Shown: positions 1-6,457 of the stretch, one piece after another | Layout: each line of letters starts with the position of its first letter | Position numbering within the stretch: the stretch's first letter is position 1 | Assembly: GCF_021026295.1 (NCBI RefSeq) | Contig: NZ_JAJNDA010000002.1 | Coordinates: 310,001 to 374,000 of the forward strand | DNA from: Actinomycetospora soli | GTDB lineage: Bacteria; Actinomycetota; Actinomycetes; Mycobacteriales; Pseudonocardiaceae | Length of the DNA: 64,000 nt | Reading direction: 5' to 3' | The notes under the pieces: model-generated | Told to the model about the DNA's origin: nothing | What the model saw: only the letters and a program-made list of their open reading frames with translations | The model's database searches: none | Position numbers and translations under genes: made by a program

Positions 1-255
1 ACCCTGCGGGGCGAGGGGCACCGGGCTGATCGACGGGTCGGTCGCGTCCGCCGGCGGCAGGGTCGCCTCCGGGAGGGACGAGACGGCGGCCGCGGGGACG
101 GGCGCCTGCTCGGTCACCGCGATGGCCGCGGGGGCGGCCACCGCGAGGGCCGTGAAGGCGCCCAGTCCCAGCAGGACCCGCCGGAGCCGGCGACGTGGCG
201 GCCCCGACGGGGACACCCGCCGTCGGGAACCGTCCGACTCCGACCACCGCGACAT
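1..255 (-). CDS. Secreted or membrane-anchored protein, N-terminal part only
   Basis: The gene runs off the left edge, so only the first 85 codons are visible. The ATG at 253-255 is preceded by a strong Shine-Dalgarno sequence (GGAGGA at 262-267, six-base spacing). The product starts with a basic region (RRRLRR around residues 19-24), followed by a hydrophobic segment at about residues 25-46 with Ala-rich cleavage-type sequence, then a Pro/Ala/Thr-rich stretch. This is the plan of an exported protein with a disordered linker before its functional domain. The domain itself is outside the window, so no function can be given. Confidence 0.7.
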   Translation of the reverse strand, partial: MSRWSESDGSRRRVSPSGPPRRRLRRVLLGLGAFTALAVAAPAAIAVTEQAPVPAAAVSSLPEATLPPADATDPSISPVPLAPQG

Positions 256-354
256 CCGCCGTCCTCCGCTCCACCGTCGTTCCGCGCCGGGAGCGACTGT
301 GTCACCCACATGCACCTCAGGAGTGCGGCGACGCACCACCCGCGTGGGTGATCT

Positions 355-999
355 CTACGGGGAGCGGGTCCAGAAGGCGACGTCGGCGTAGGTCGCGACC
401 GACCGGGCGGTGATGGAGTCCGCACCGGCACCGATGGGCCCGGCGACGACCGGGATCAGCTTCGTCAGGTTGAGCACCCCGCGGCGACCGGCCCGGCTCG
501 CGAGGCGGTAGCCGATCCGCCGGTCGAGCTGCTCGCGGACCTCCACCGGGAGCCGGCGCAGGCCGGTCAGCAGCGACACCTCCTGCAGGTCGATGCCGGT
601 GTGCTCGGCGAGCTCCGAGCCGTCGGGGCCGAGGACGCAGAGCAGGACCGCCGTCCGCACCACGGGATCGTCGAGGTCGTGGCCGCGGACGTGCGCGATG
701 GAGGCGGCGAGCCGGGTGCACACGAGGTAGAGGCCGGTCGCGCCCGCGGGCGCGGTGAGCAGCATCGTGGCGGCGCCGCCGAGGCTGGTGAGCAGCCCGG
801 AGCTCGCGGCCAGCCGCACGTGGGTCGTGGTCAGGCGCCGGATCGCGGTCCCGACGTCGCCCTCGGCCTCGGCGAGGTGCTCGTCCCCGACGCGGCGCGC
901 GGGCGACCAGGGTCCCGCTCCGCCGATGCCGCGCCGCAGCAGTTCCCGGACGAGCGGGTCGCCGGTCCAGGTCGCGGGGAGTGGGCTGTCCTCGTCCAC
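355..999 (-). CDS. EcsC-like protein
   Basis: The product has 214 residues. It resembles the EcsC family: an amphipathic helix-rich body with a small-residue hydrophobic stretch (about residues 68-85) and, near the C-terminus, the segment KLIPVVAGPIGAGAD followed by a Thr-Ala-Arg-Ser repeat-like helix, which is the family's characteristic end. EcsC proteins are membrane-associated and of unknown biochemical activity. The GTG start at 997-999 has no good ribosome site, but CAGGCT lies six bases upstream in the place expected for a -10 box of a leaderless mRNA. Two longer relatives lie at 27666-29494. Assignment to the family is fairly sure, function is not. Confidence 0.7.
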   Translation of the reverse strand: MDEDSPLPATWTGDPLVRELLRRGIGGAGPWSPARRVGDEHLAEAEGDVGTAIRRLTTTHVRLAASSGLLTSLGGAATMLLTAPAGATGLYLVCTRLAASIAHVRGHDLDDPVVRTAVLLCVLGPDGSELAEHTGIDLQEVSLLTGLRRLPVEVREQLDRRIGYRLASRAGRRGVLNLTKLIPVVAGPIGAGADSITARSVATYADVAFWTRSP

Positions 1000-1030
1000 C
1001 CGCCAAGCCTGTCACGGATCCCGGACGCAC

Positions 1031-1071
1031 GACGGCCCGGTCACCCTGGGGGAAGGGGTGACCGGGCCGTC
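1031..1071 (-). terminator. Terminator of the first small secreted-protein operon
   Basis: A perfect 16-base-pair stem (1031-1046 with 1056-1071) and a 9-base loop lies just after the stop codon of the gene ending at 1089. No T-run follows, as is usual in GC-rich actinobacteria. The stem begins with the same GACGGCCCGG as the terminator at 2090-2123. Confidence 0.85.
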
Positions 1072-1088
1072 GAGCAGCGAGGACGCGA

Positions 1089-1436
1089 CTAGAGCAGGTC
1101 CAGGCCGAGCTCGTTGCCGTTCAGGTTGTGGTTCAACACCGAGTTGCAGGTGAGGTTGGCGGCGTTGAGCCCGCCGACCGGCACCTGGGCGATGATGTTG
1201 CCCAGCAGGGCGTCGCCGTCGACGGGGTTCTCGGCGCCGGCGCTGCCGCCCCCGACCGAGCAGGTGTCCCCGCCGCCACGCTTGCCGTGGTGGTCCCCGT
1301 GACCCTCGTGCGTGGCGTGGTGGCCGTGGTCGCCGCTGTCGTGGCTCGGCATGTCGCCGGCGAACGCGAGCGGCGCCCCGCCGATGAGGCCGGCGCCGGC
1401 GCCCAGCAGCACCGCAGCGATCTTCGTCGTGTTCAT
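1089..1436 (-). CDS. Small secreted chaplin/rodlin-like protein, paralogue 1
   Basis: The 115-residue product has an N-terminal signal peptide (hydrophobic to about residue 26, ending AFA), a His/Gly/Asp-rich spacer (about residues 28-55), and a C-terminal domain with two cysteines. In that domain the pattern GN-x2-AQ-x-P-[VI]-GG-x-N-x2-N-x2-C-N-x2-LN-x-N is shared with the three neighbouring paralogues. It recalls the GN-x2-QVPV...CGN pattern of chaplins and the Asn/Gln-rich end of rodlins, which form amyloid surface layers in filamentous actinobacteria; that link is my inference and is tentative. It is the second gene of an operon, 27 bases after the gene at 1464-1790, and is followed by a strong terminator. 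The His-rich spacer is unique to this copy and paralogue 2. Confidence 0.75.
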   Translation of the reverse strand: MNTTKIAAVLLGAGAGLIGGAPLAFAGDMPSHDSGDHGHHATHEGHGDHHGKRGGGDTCSVGGGSAGAENPVDGDALLGNIIAQVPVGGLNAANLTCNSVLNHNLNGNELGLDLL

Positions 1437-1463
1437 CGTGTCTCCGCGCGCGTCAGCAGGGGG

Positions 1464-1790
1464 TCAGAACGGGAGGCCGGGCAGCTCGGTGCCGAGCACG
1501 CTCACCACGACCGAGTTGCCGTTCAGGTTGTCGTTCAGGATCTCGTTGCAGGTCAGGTTGAGGACGTTCGCGCCCCCGATCGGCGCCTGCGCGACGACGT
1601 TGGCCAGCGAGTCGCCGTTGATCGTGTTGAGGGCGCCGGCCTCGCCACCCGCGACCGAGCAGGTCGAGGAGGCGCCGTGGCCGCCGTGGCCGTGGTGGTC
1701 GCCGTGCGACTCGGAGGCGGAGGCCAGCGGGGCGACGGCCGCGAGGCCGGCCAGCACGCCGACACCGACGATGCCGAACTTGGTGATCAC
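1464..1790 (-). CDS. Small secreted chaplin/rodlin-like protein, paralogue 2
   Basis: The product has 108 residues, with a signal peptide (about residues 1-26, ending ASA), a short His/Gly-rich spacer and the shared two-cysteine Asn-rich domain. The start is GTG at 1788-1790, preceded by AGGAGA at good spacing. Its first 26 residues are nearly the same as those of the protein at 2476-2799 (MITK-GI-GVGV-AGL), so the two operons arose by duplication of a gene pair. It is the first gene of its operon. The upstream dyad at 1868-1882 is the likely control site. A surface or hyphal-coat role is inferred from the resemblance to chaplins; no direct evidence is visible. Confidence 0.75.
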   Translation of the reverse strand: MITKFGIVGVGVLAGLAAVAPLASASESHGDHHGHGGHGASSTCSVAGGEAGALNTINGDSLANVVAQAPIGGANVLNLTCNEILNDNLNGNSVVVSVLGTELPGLPF

Positions 1791-1867
1791 GTTTTCTCCT
1801 GGGGAGCGTCACGGGTGGTGCCGCCGGTCGGCGACGTCACCAGGGAGAACGGGCCTGTACAGAAAAC

Positions 1868-1892
1868 GTGACTCCAGGTCACCGGAAGGCGT
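1868..1892 (-). promoter_or_regulatory. Candidate MtrA-like operator upstream of first small-protein operon
   Basis: The dyad GTGAC-TCCAG-GTCAC (1868-1882) fits the GTnAC-N5-GTnAC pattern known for MtrA response-regulator sites. It overlaps the 15-base block GTCACCGGAAGGCGT (1878-1892) that is repeated exactly upstream of the second operon. The site lies about 80 bases before the start codon at 1790. Binding by MtrA is inference. Confidence 0.55.
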
Positions 1893-2089
1893 TGCCCGCT
1901 GCTGCACCCGTGGAAGAAAGGTGTTGTTCAGCTTCACGGACAGCTCAGGTGGTCCTCGATCCGCCACCGGTTCGAGGGGCCGGACGCGTCGACGGTTCGG
2001 GGAGGCAACCCACGTAGAGCAACCACGCGGAGTGGATCTCCGTCGTGGAAACGTCCCGTTCAGGGGATCGACGGACCCCCGCGGACGCC

Positions 2090-2123
2090 GACGGCCCGGC
2101 CACCGTGCGGTGGCCGGGCCGTC
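2090..2123 (-). terminator. Terminator of the second small secreted-protein operon
   Basis: A perfect 16-base-pair stem (2090-2105 with 2108-2123) lies about 20 bases after the stop codon at 2144. The outer ten bases of the stem (GACGGCCCGG) are the same as in the terminator at 1031-1071, another sign of operon duplication. Confidence 0.85.
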
Positions 2124-2143
2124 GACAGAACGGTGCCCGGGGC

Positions 2144-2449
2144 TCAGAGCAGGTCGAGGACGACCAGGTTCCGGCTGAGGTTGTCGTTCAGGATCGAGTT
2201 GCACAGGATGTTGGCGACGTTGGCGCCGCCGACCGGGGCCTGCGCGACGACGTTGGCGAGCAGGCCGCCCTCGCCGCCGTTGGTGGCGCCGGCGGTGCCA
2301 CCCAGCGCCGAGCAGGTCGAGCTGGGGGCCGGCGCCGGGGCCGGACGGTCGCCGCCGTGGTCGGACTGGTGGGCCGAGGCGAACGGCGCGAGGGCGACGA
2401 GGCCGGCGGTGACGCCGAGGGTGATGACGGCGGGCTTGCGCAGCTGCAT
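2144..2449 (-). CDS. Small secreted chaplin/rodlin-like protein, paralogue 3
   Basis: The product has 101 residues: signal peptide to about residue 26 (ending ASA), a His/Pro/Ala-rich linker, first cysteine at about residue 46 (TCSALGG) and the second in the shared Asn-rich motif (ILCNSILNDN, about residues 81-90). The ATG at 2447-2449 is chosen because it places the signal peptide at the N-terminus and follows AAGGA; the reading frame continues upstream but that part has no export signal. It is the second gene of the operon with 2476-2799 and is followed by a strong terminator. Confidence 0.75.
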   Translation of the reverse strand: MQLRKPAVITLGVTAGLVALAPFASAHQSDHGGDRPAPAPAPSSTCSALGGTAGATNGGEGGLLANVVAQAPVGGANVANILCNSILNDNLSRNLVVLDLL

Positions 2450-2475
2450 GGCGTGTCCTTCCTGGTGGTCGCGGA

Positions 2476-2799
2476 TCAGAGGCCGAGCAGGCCGAGCAGG
2501 TCGAGCCCGTCGCCCAGGACGGAGACGTCGACGACGTTGTCGGTGATGTTGTCGTTCAGGATGCGGTTGCAGACGATGTTGGCGGCGTTGAGCCCGCCCA
2601 CCGGCGCCTGGACGACGGCGTCGATCAGCCCGCCACCCCCGGCGTTGGCCGCCTCGGCGGAGCCACCCGCCACCGAGCAGGTGGAGGAGCCGGCGCCGCC
2701 CTGCGGGCCGCCGTGCGACTCGGTGGCGGACGCGAGCGGCGCGAGCGCGACGAGGCCGGCGGCCACGCCGACACCCGCGATACCGAGCTTCGTGATCAT
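2476..2799 (-). CDS. Small secreted chaplin/rodlin-like protein, paralogue 4
   Basis: The product has 107 residues from the ATG at 2797-2799, which has AGGAG six bases upstream; an upstream ATG at 2863-2865 in the same frame lacks a signal peptide directly behind it and is less likely. The mature part has a Gly-rich linker, two cysteines and the Asn-rich motif, then a hydrophobic Leu/Gly tail (GLDLLGLLGL). It lacks the His-rich spacer of paralogues 1 and 2. It is first in its operon and shares its leader with paralogue 2. The Leu-rich tail suggests a strong tendency to self-associate or bind surfaces (inference). Confidence 0.75.
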   Translation of the reverse strand: MITKLGIAGVGVAAGLVALAPLASATESHGGPQGGAGSSTCSVAGGSAEAANAGGGGLIDAVVQAPVGGLNAANIVCNRILNDNITDNVVDVSVLGDGLDLLGLLGL

Positions 2800-2884
2800 G
2801 GGGAGTCTCCTGAACGGTCGTGTCGTGGGGAGCTGCCGCTCCGGGGTGCGGCGTCGGCAGGTCAACGACCGTTGCGCCCCACCT

Positions 2885-2909
2885 GTGACCCTCCGTCACC
2901 GGAAGGCGT
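2885..2909 (-). promoter_or_regulatory. Candidate MtrA-like operator upstream of second small-protein operon
   Basis: The dyad GTGAC-CCTCC-GTCAC (2885-2899) repeats the arrangement seen at 1868-1882, and the 15-base block GTCACCGGAAGGCGT (2895-2909) is identical. It lies about 86 bases before the start at 2799. The spacer bases differ between the two sites while the half-sites and flank are kept, as expected for a protein-binding site. Confidence 0.55.
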
Positions 2910-3072
2910 CAACAGGTCCCCGACCCGTGCTCGGACGGCTCTCCCGGGCCACGCAGCGGAACGGCGGCGGACCGCGGCCACGACCGGTGTGGGGGGCGGC
3001 GGCACCCCTCGACCCGGCGTTGCGACCACGGTGCGCGGTCACCAAGGGTGGATTGTCCGGAAAACGTTGTCG

Positions 3073-3786
3073 CTAATTCGGGTCGACCGCAAGGAGATCG
3101 AGTGCCGCTCCCAGTGCACCCGCCCACGGCTCGTCGCGGTCCCGCCGCGCCGCCCGGTCGAGGCGCTCGCGCTGCGCCCGTGCCCGCGTCCAGACCACCA
3201 CGGCCGGATCGACCCGGGCGCCGTAGTGCGCGTCGATCACCAGCTCCGCGAGGTGGTGGTCCGCGCTCGCGGTGTCCTTGTACTCCCAGATGCCGAGCAG
3301 GCGGCCGGGTCCGTCGCCGAGCCCGGAGGCGTCGTCGAGGAACGAGGTGGCGGTGGCCACCGGCAGGTCCGGGTGCGGCCCCGGGTGCCGGTCGAGCAGC
3401 GCGACCCAGAGGGTGTCGACGAAGTCGCGCACCGCGGTGCGCTCGGCGGTCGTCCAGTCGCCCCAGAACACCGCGATCCGGGAGAGGACCGAGTGCAGGT
3501 CGACGCGGTCGTCGGTGACGACCGCCCGCAACAGCCAGGGCGTCAGCGCGCGGACGTCGTCCGGGGCGCCGATCGTGGTGCCGAGTCCGAGGGCGAGGGA
3601 CAGCGGATCGGCCTCCGCGAGCACCACCGGCCCCTGGCGCGGGGTGCAGCTCTCCAGGACGTCCCGGGCGGGGTGCGCGACGAAGGCAGCCTCGACCTGC
3701 CACAACGCTGCCGCGACCTCCGCCTCCACGTTCGCGATTCTGGGGCTTGACAAGCCGACACGCCCCACTGATCGGGCGGATCCCAC
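3073..3786 (-). CDS. Protein of unknown function
   Basis: The product has up to 237 residues and I do not recognise its family. It is soluble-looking, with no signal peptide or membrane segment, rich in Ala, Asp and Arg, and has a Trp-rich middle (IAVFWGDWTTAER, GIWEYKDT). The start is uncertain: GTG at 3784-3786 gives the longest form, while GTG at 3727-3729 gives 218 residues beginning VEAEVAAALWQVE. Neither has a clear ribosome site. It is divergent from the carboxylesterase gene at 3863; a perfect TTGACA at 3747-3752 on the plus strand lies in the gap and may belong to that gene. Confidence 0.65.
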   Translation of the reverse strand: MGSARSVGRVGLSSPRIANVEAEVAAALWQVEAAFVAHPARDVLESCTPRQGPVVLAEADPLSLALGLGTTIGAPDDVRALTPWLLRAVVTDDRVDLHSVLSRIAVFWGDWTTAERTAVRDFVDTLWVALLDRHPGPHPDLPVATATSFLDDASGLGDGPGRLLGIWEYKDTASADHHLAELVIDAHYGARVDPAVVVWTRARAQRERLDRAARRDRDEPWAGALGAALDLLAVDPN

Positions 3787-3862
3787 CTGATGGTGTCACT
3801 CTTCGTGTTCTCGCGTACGGCCGAGCGGGGAGCGCCGTCGGGCCGCCACCACGAGTGGCAGA

Positions 3863-5392
3863 GTGGGCGGAGTGGAACGCACGCGTACCGGTGCCGAGGT
3901 GGTCACGACGACGGGTGTGCTGCGGGGCCGCGCCCGCGACGGGCTCGTCACGTGGCGGGGCATCCCCTACGCGGCGCCGCCCGTGGGTCCGCTGCGGTGG
4001 CGCGCCCCCGAGCCACCCGAGCCGTGGGAGGGCGTGCGCGAGGCGTCGAGCTTCGGGCCGGTCCCGCCCCAGGAGAAGACCGGCGAGTTCCTGGGCGCCG
4101 GGAAGCACACCCCGATGGGCGAGGACTGCCTGACGCTCAACGTCGTCGCCCCCGCCGCGCCCGCCGACCGTCCCCGCCCGGTCATGGTGTGGTTCTACGG
4201 CGGCGCCTTCGTCGTCGGCGCCGCCTCCGCGTCGACCTACCGGGGCTACGGACTCGTCGAGCGCGGCGACGTCGTCTACGTCAGCGTCAACTACCGGCTG
4301 GGCGCGCTCGGGTACCTCGACTTCTCCGCGTTCGGCACCGCGGAGCGGCCGGTCGAGTCGAACCTCGGCCTCCGCGACCAGATCGCCGCGCTCGAGTGGG
4401 TCCGCGACAACATCGCCGCGTTCGGCGGCGACCCCGACGACGTCACGATCTTCGGCGAGTCCGCCGGCGCGATCTCGGTGACCACCCTGATGACGGTGCC
4501 GCGGGCGCGCGGGCTGTTCCACCGCGCGATCGCCCAGAGCTCGGCGCCCGGCGTCGCCTACTCCCGCGAGCGGGCCGCGGGCTGGGGCCGGCGCTTCGTC
4601 ACCGAGCTCGAGCACGTCCTCGGCCGGTCCGGCGAGGCCGTGGAGCTCCTCGACGCGGCCTCGACCGACCAGCTCCTGCACGCCGCCCGGCGGTTCCGCC
4701 ACGCCGCCGACGACACGCCCGGCGTCCTGCTCACCGCCCCCGTCGTCGACGGGGACCTGCTGCCCGAGGCCCCGCTCGACGTCTTCGCCGCGGGCGGCGC
4801 CCACCCGGTCCCCCTGATCATCGGGACCAACGACACCGAGGGCCGCCTGTTCGAACTGCCCGGGCTGCGCCTCGACCTGATGGTGACCGACGAGCGCGCC
4901 GAGGCCGTCTTCGCCGCGACCCAGCCCGACCTGCGCGAGCAGGTCCTCGCGGCCTACCGGGGCACGCCGCATCGCAAGGACCTCGGCGGCGACTACCTGT
5001 TCTGGTACCCCTCGGTGCAGGTGATGGAGGGCCACAGCTCGGCCGGGAACCCCGTCTACGCCTACCGCTACGATCTCGCGCCGCGCCTGCTCCGGCTGCT
5101 GGGGCTGCGCGCGACGCACGGCTCCGAGCTGTACGCCGTGTTCGGCCTCGCGAGCTCCCGCGCGGGGCGGGTCCTGACGATGCTCGGCGGACGCCGCGCG
5201 CTGCGCCTGATCTCCCGGAGCGTGCAGCGGGACTGGACCACGTTCGCCCGCACCGGGGCGCCCGCCTCGCACTGGCCGCGCTACACCGCCGAGGACCGGC
5301 TCACCCGGATCATCGACGCCCACGACCGCATCGAGTCCGACCCCCGCCGCGGTCGCCGGCTCGCCTGGGCCGGGTACCGGGGCTACCGGTAG
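3863..5392 (+). CDS. Type B carboxylesterase (para-nitrobenzyl esterase family)
   Basis: This 509-residue cytosolic enzyme should hydrolyse carboxylic esters. It shows the family landmarks in order: WRGIPYAAPPVG near residue 32, EDCLTLNV about residue 90, an oxyanion-hole GGAF about residue 113, the nucleophile elbow GESAG with Ser near residue 200, the acid Glu in NDTEG near residue 326, and the His in THGSEL near residue 418. Length fits the family (about 500). Start is GTG 3863 or GTG 3872; both give a complete domain. No signal peptide. It is monocistronic or reads into the pentapeptide gene 98 bases on. Natural substrate cannot be told from sequence. Confidence 0.88.
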   Translation: MGGVERTRTGAEVVTTTGVLRGRARDGLVTWRGIPYAAPPVGPLRWRAPEPPEPWEGVREASSFGPVPPQEKTGEFLGAGKHTPMGEDCLTLNVVAPAAPADRPRPVMVWFYGGAFVVGAASASTYRGYGLVERGDVVYVSVNYRLGALGYLDFSAFGTAERPVESNLGLRDQIAALEWVRDNIAAFGGDPDDVTIFGESAGAISVTTLMTVPRARGLFHRAIAQSSAPGVAYSRERAAGWGRRFVTELEHVLGRSGEAVELLDAASTDQLLHAARRFRHAADDTPGVLLTAPVVDGDLLPEAPLDVFAAGGAHPVPLIIGTNDTEGRLFELPGLRLDLMVTDERAEAVFAATQPDLREQVLAAYRGTPHRKDLGGDYLFWYPSVQVMEGHSSAGNPVYAYRYDLAPRLLRLLGLRATHGSELYAVFGLASSRAGRVLTMLGGRRALRLISRSVQRDWTTFARTGAPASHWPRYTAEDRLTRIIDAHDRIESDPRRGRRLAWAGYRGYR

Positions 5393-5490
5393 GCGCGCCG
5401 TCCCACCCCGTCCCGCGTGGTCGACCACGCAGGAACCCGGGCCTCCGGACCTGGCGCGGTGACCACTCGAGCGCGGAGGACGATGGCCGC

Positions 5491-6153
5491 GTGACGGAGA
5501 TGACCGGCCCGCAGGTGCGCTCGCTGCTGGCCGCGGGCGGGACTGTGCGCGACGTCGTGGCGGAGGAGCCGGACCTGGCCGGGCTCGACCTCTCGGGGGT
5601 CACGCTCGAGCAGTGCCGGCTCCCGGGGGCCGACCTGCGGGGCGCGACGCTGGACGGGGTGACGGTGCGCGGCGGCTCCCTGGCCGGGGCGCTCCTCGTC
5701 GACGCGGACCTCACCGACGCGGTGTTCGAGTCAGTTGACCTCTCCCGCGTCCGGCTCACCGGGGCGCTGCTCACCGAGACCCGCTTCACGGAGTGCCGCA
5801 TGATCGGCGCCGACCTGTCGGGACTGCGCGGGCTCGCCGTCTCCTACCGGCTCGACGGCTGCAGCCTCGGGCTGGCCAACCTGCAGGACGTCGTGTGGCG
5901 GGGCGTGCACCTGCGCGGCGTGGACCTCTCCGAGGCCGACCTGCGGGGCGCAGACCTCCGCGACGCCGTGCTCGTCGACTGCGTGCTGCGCGACGTCGAC
6001 CTCGGCCACACCCGACTCGTCGGGGCGGACCTGCGCGGGGCCGACCTGGGTGGGCTCTCCGACGATGCCCCGCGCACCCTGCGCGGGGCCATCATCAGCG
6101 AGGCCCAGGCCGCGGCGGTCTGCCGCGCCCTCGGCCTCGTCGTCGTCCGATGA
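5491..6153 (+). CDS. Pentapeptide-repeat protein
   Basis: The product of about 220 residues is made largely of A(D/N)LxG-type five-residue repeats (for example GADLRGATLDGV, SEADLRGADLRDA), interrupted near residues 108-125 by a non-repeat turn (AVSYRLDGCS). Such proteins fold as a right-handed quadrilateral beta-helix; some protect DNA gyrase by mimicking DNA, but many have no known role. The GTG at 5491 has GGAGGA ten bases upstream; the ATG at 5500 is an alternative. It ends four bases before the convergent small membrane protein gene. No quinolone-resistance context is visible. Confidence 0.85.
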   Translation: MTEMTGPQVRSLLAAGGTVRDVVAEEPDLAGLDLSGVTLEQCRLPGADLRGATLDGVTVRGGSLAGALLVDADLTDAVFESVDLSRVRLTGALLTETRFTECRMIGADLSGLRGLAVSYRLDGCSLGLANLQDVVWRGVHLRGVDLSEADLRGADLRDAVLVDCVLRDVDLGHTRLVGADLRGADLGGLSDDAPRTLRGAIISEAQAAAVCRALGLVVVR

Positions 6154-6157
6154 GCGG

Positions 6158-6421
6158 TCAGTGCCCCCCGCCGGAGGAGTTCGCGCGGGCCTTCTTCAGC
6201 CGCCCGTAGAAGCGGAAGGTCACGGCGGCCGAGACGATCGTGACCACGAGGAAGATGATCGCCAGGATCGGCTCGTCGACCGGCGTGAAGAAGATGACCG
6301 CGCTGAACAGCGACAGGATCGTGCCGATGATGCCGATCCCGACGTTGAGCTTCAGCTCGCTCTGCTTCTCCGGCGACGTGTCGGGTGCTGCCGCGGGGTT
6401 CCGGGCCAGGGCGGGGTCCAT
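6158..6421 (-). CDS. Small two-helix membrane protein
   Basis: The 87-residue product has a hydrophilic N-terminus, two hydrophobic helices (about residues 25-45 and 51-68) separated by a short PVDEP turn, and a basic then Ser/Gly-rich C-terminus. I do not recognise a named family. The ATG at 6419-6421 follows a clear promoter (6429-6457) whose predicted start point falls at or next to the ATG, so the mRNA is probably leaderless. The gene is convergent with the pentapeptide gene and its promoter overlaps the last codons of recD, so it can be expressed apart from the rec operon. Confidence 0.75.
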   Translation of the reverse strand: MDPALARNPAAAPDTSPEKQSELKLNVGIGIIGTILSLFSAVIFFTPVDEPILAIIFLVVTIVSAAVTFRFYGRLKKARANSSGGGH

Positions 6422-6428
6422 GGCTGCT

Positions 6429-6457
6429 CTTATACCCGGCCCACCCCGTGCGGTCAC
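6429..6457 (-). promoter_or_regulatory. Promoter of the small membrane protein gene
   Basis: On the minus strand GTGACC (6452-6457) and TATAAG (6429-6434) are spaced by 17 bases, a good match to a SigA-type promoter. The predicted start point is at the ATG, giving a leaderless mRNA. The -35 overlaps the recD stop codon. Confidence 0.65.

Larger units (their letters stand above)
1791..2143. other. Control region between the two small secreted-protein operons
   Basis: This 353-base stretch carries no convincing gene. It holds the ribosome site and likely promoter of the operon starting at 1790, the GTGAC-N5-GTCAC dyad with its shared 15-base flank (1868-1892), an AT-richer patch around 1800-1930, and the terminator (2090-2123) of the neighbouring operon. 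Confidence 0.6.
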
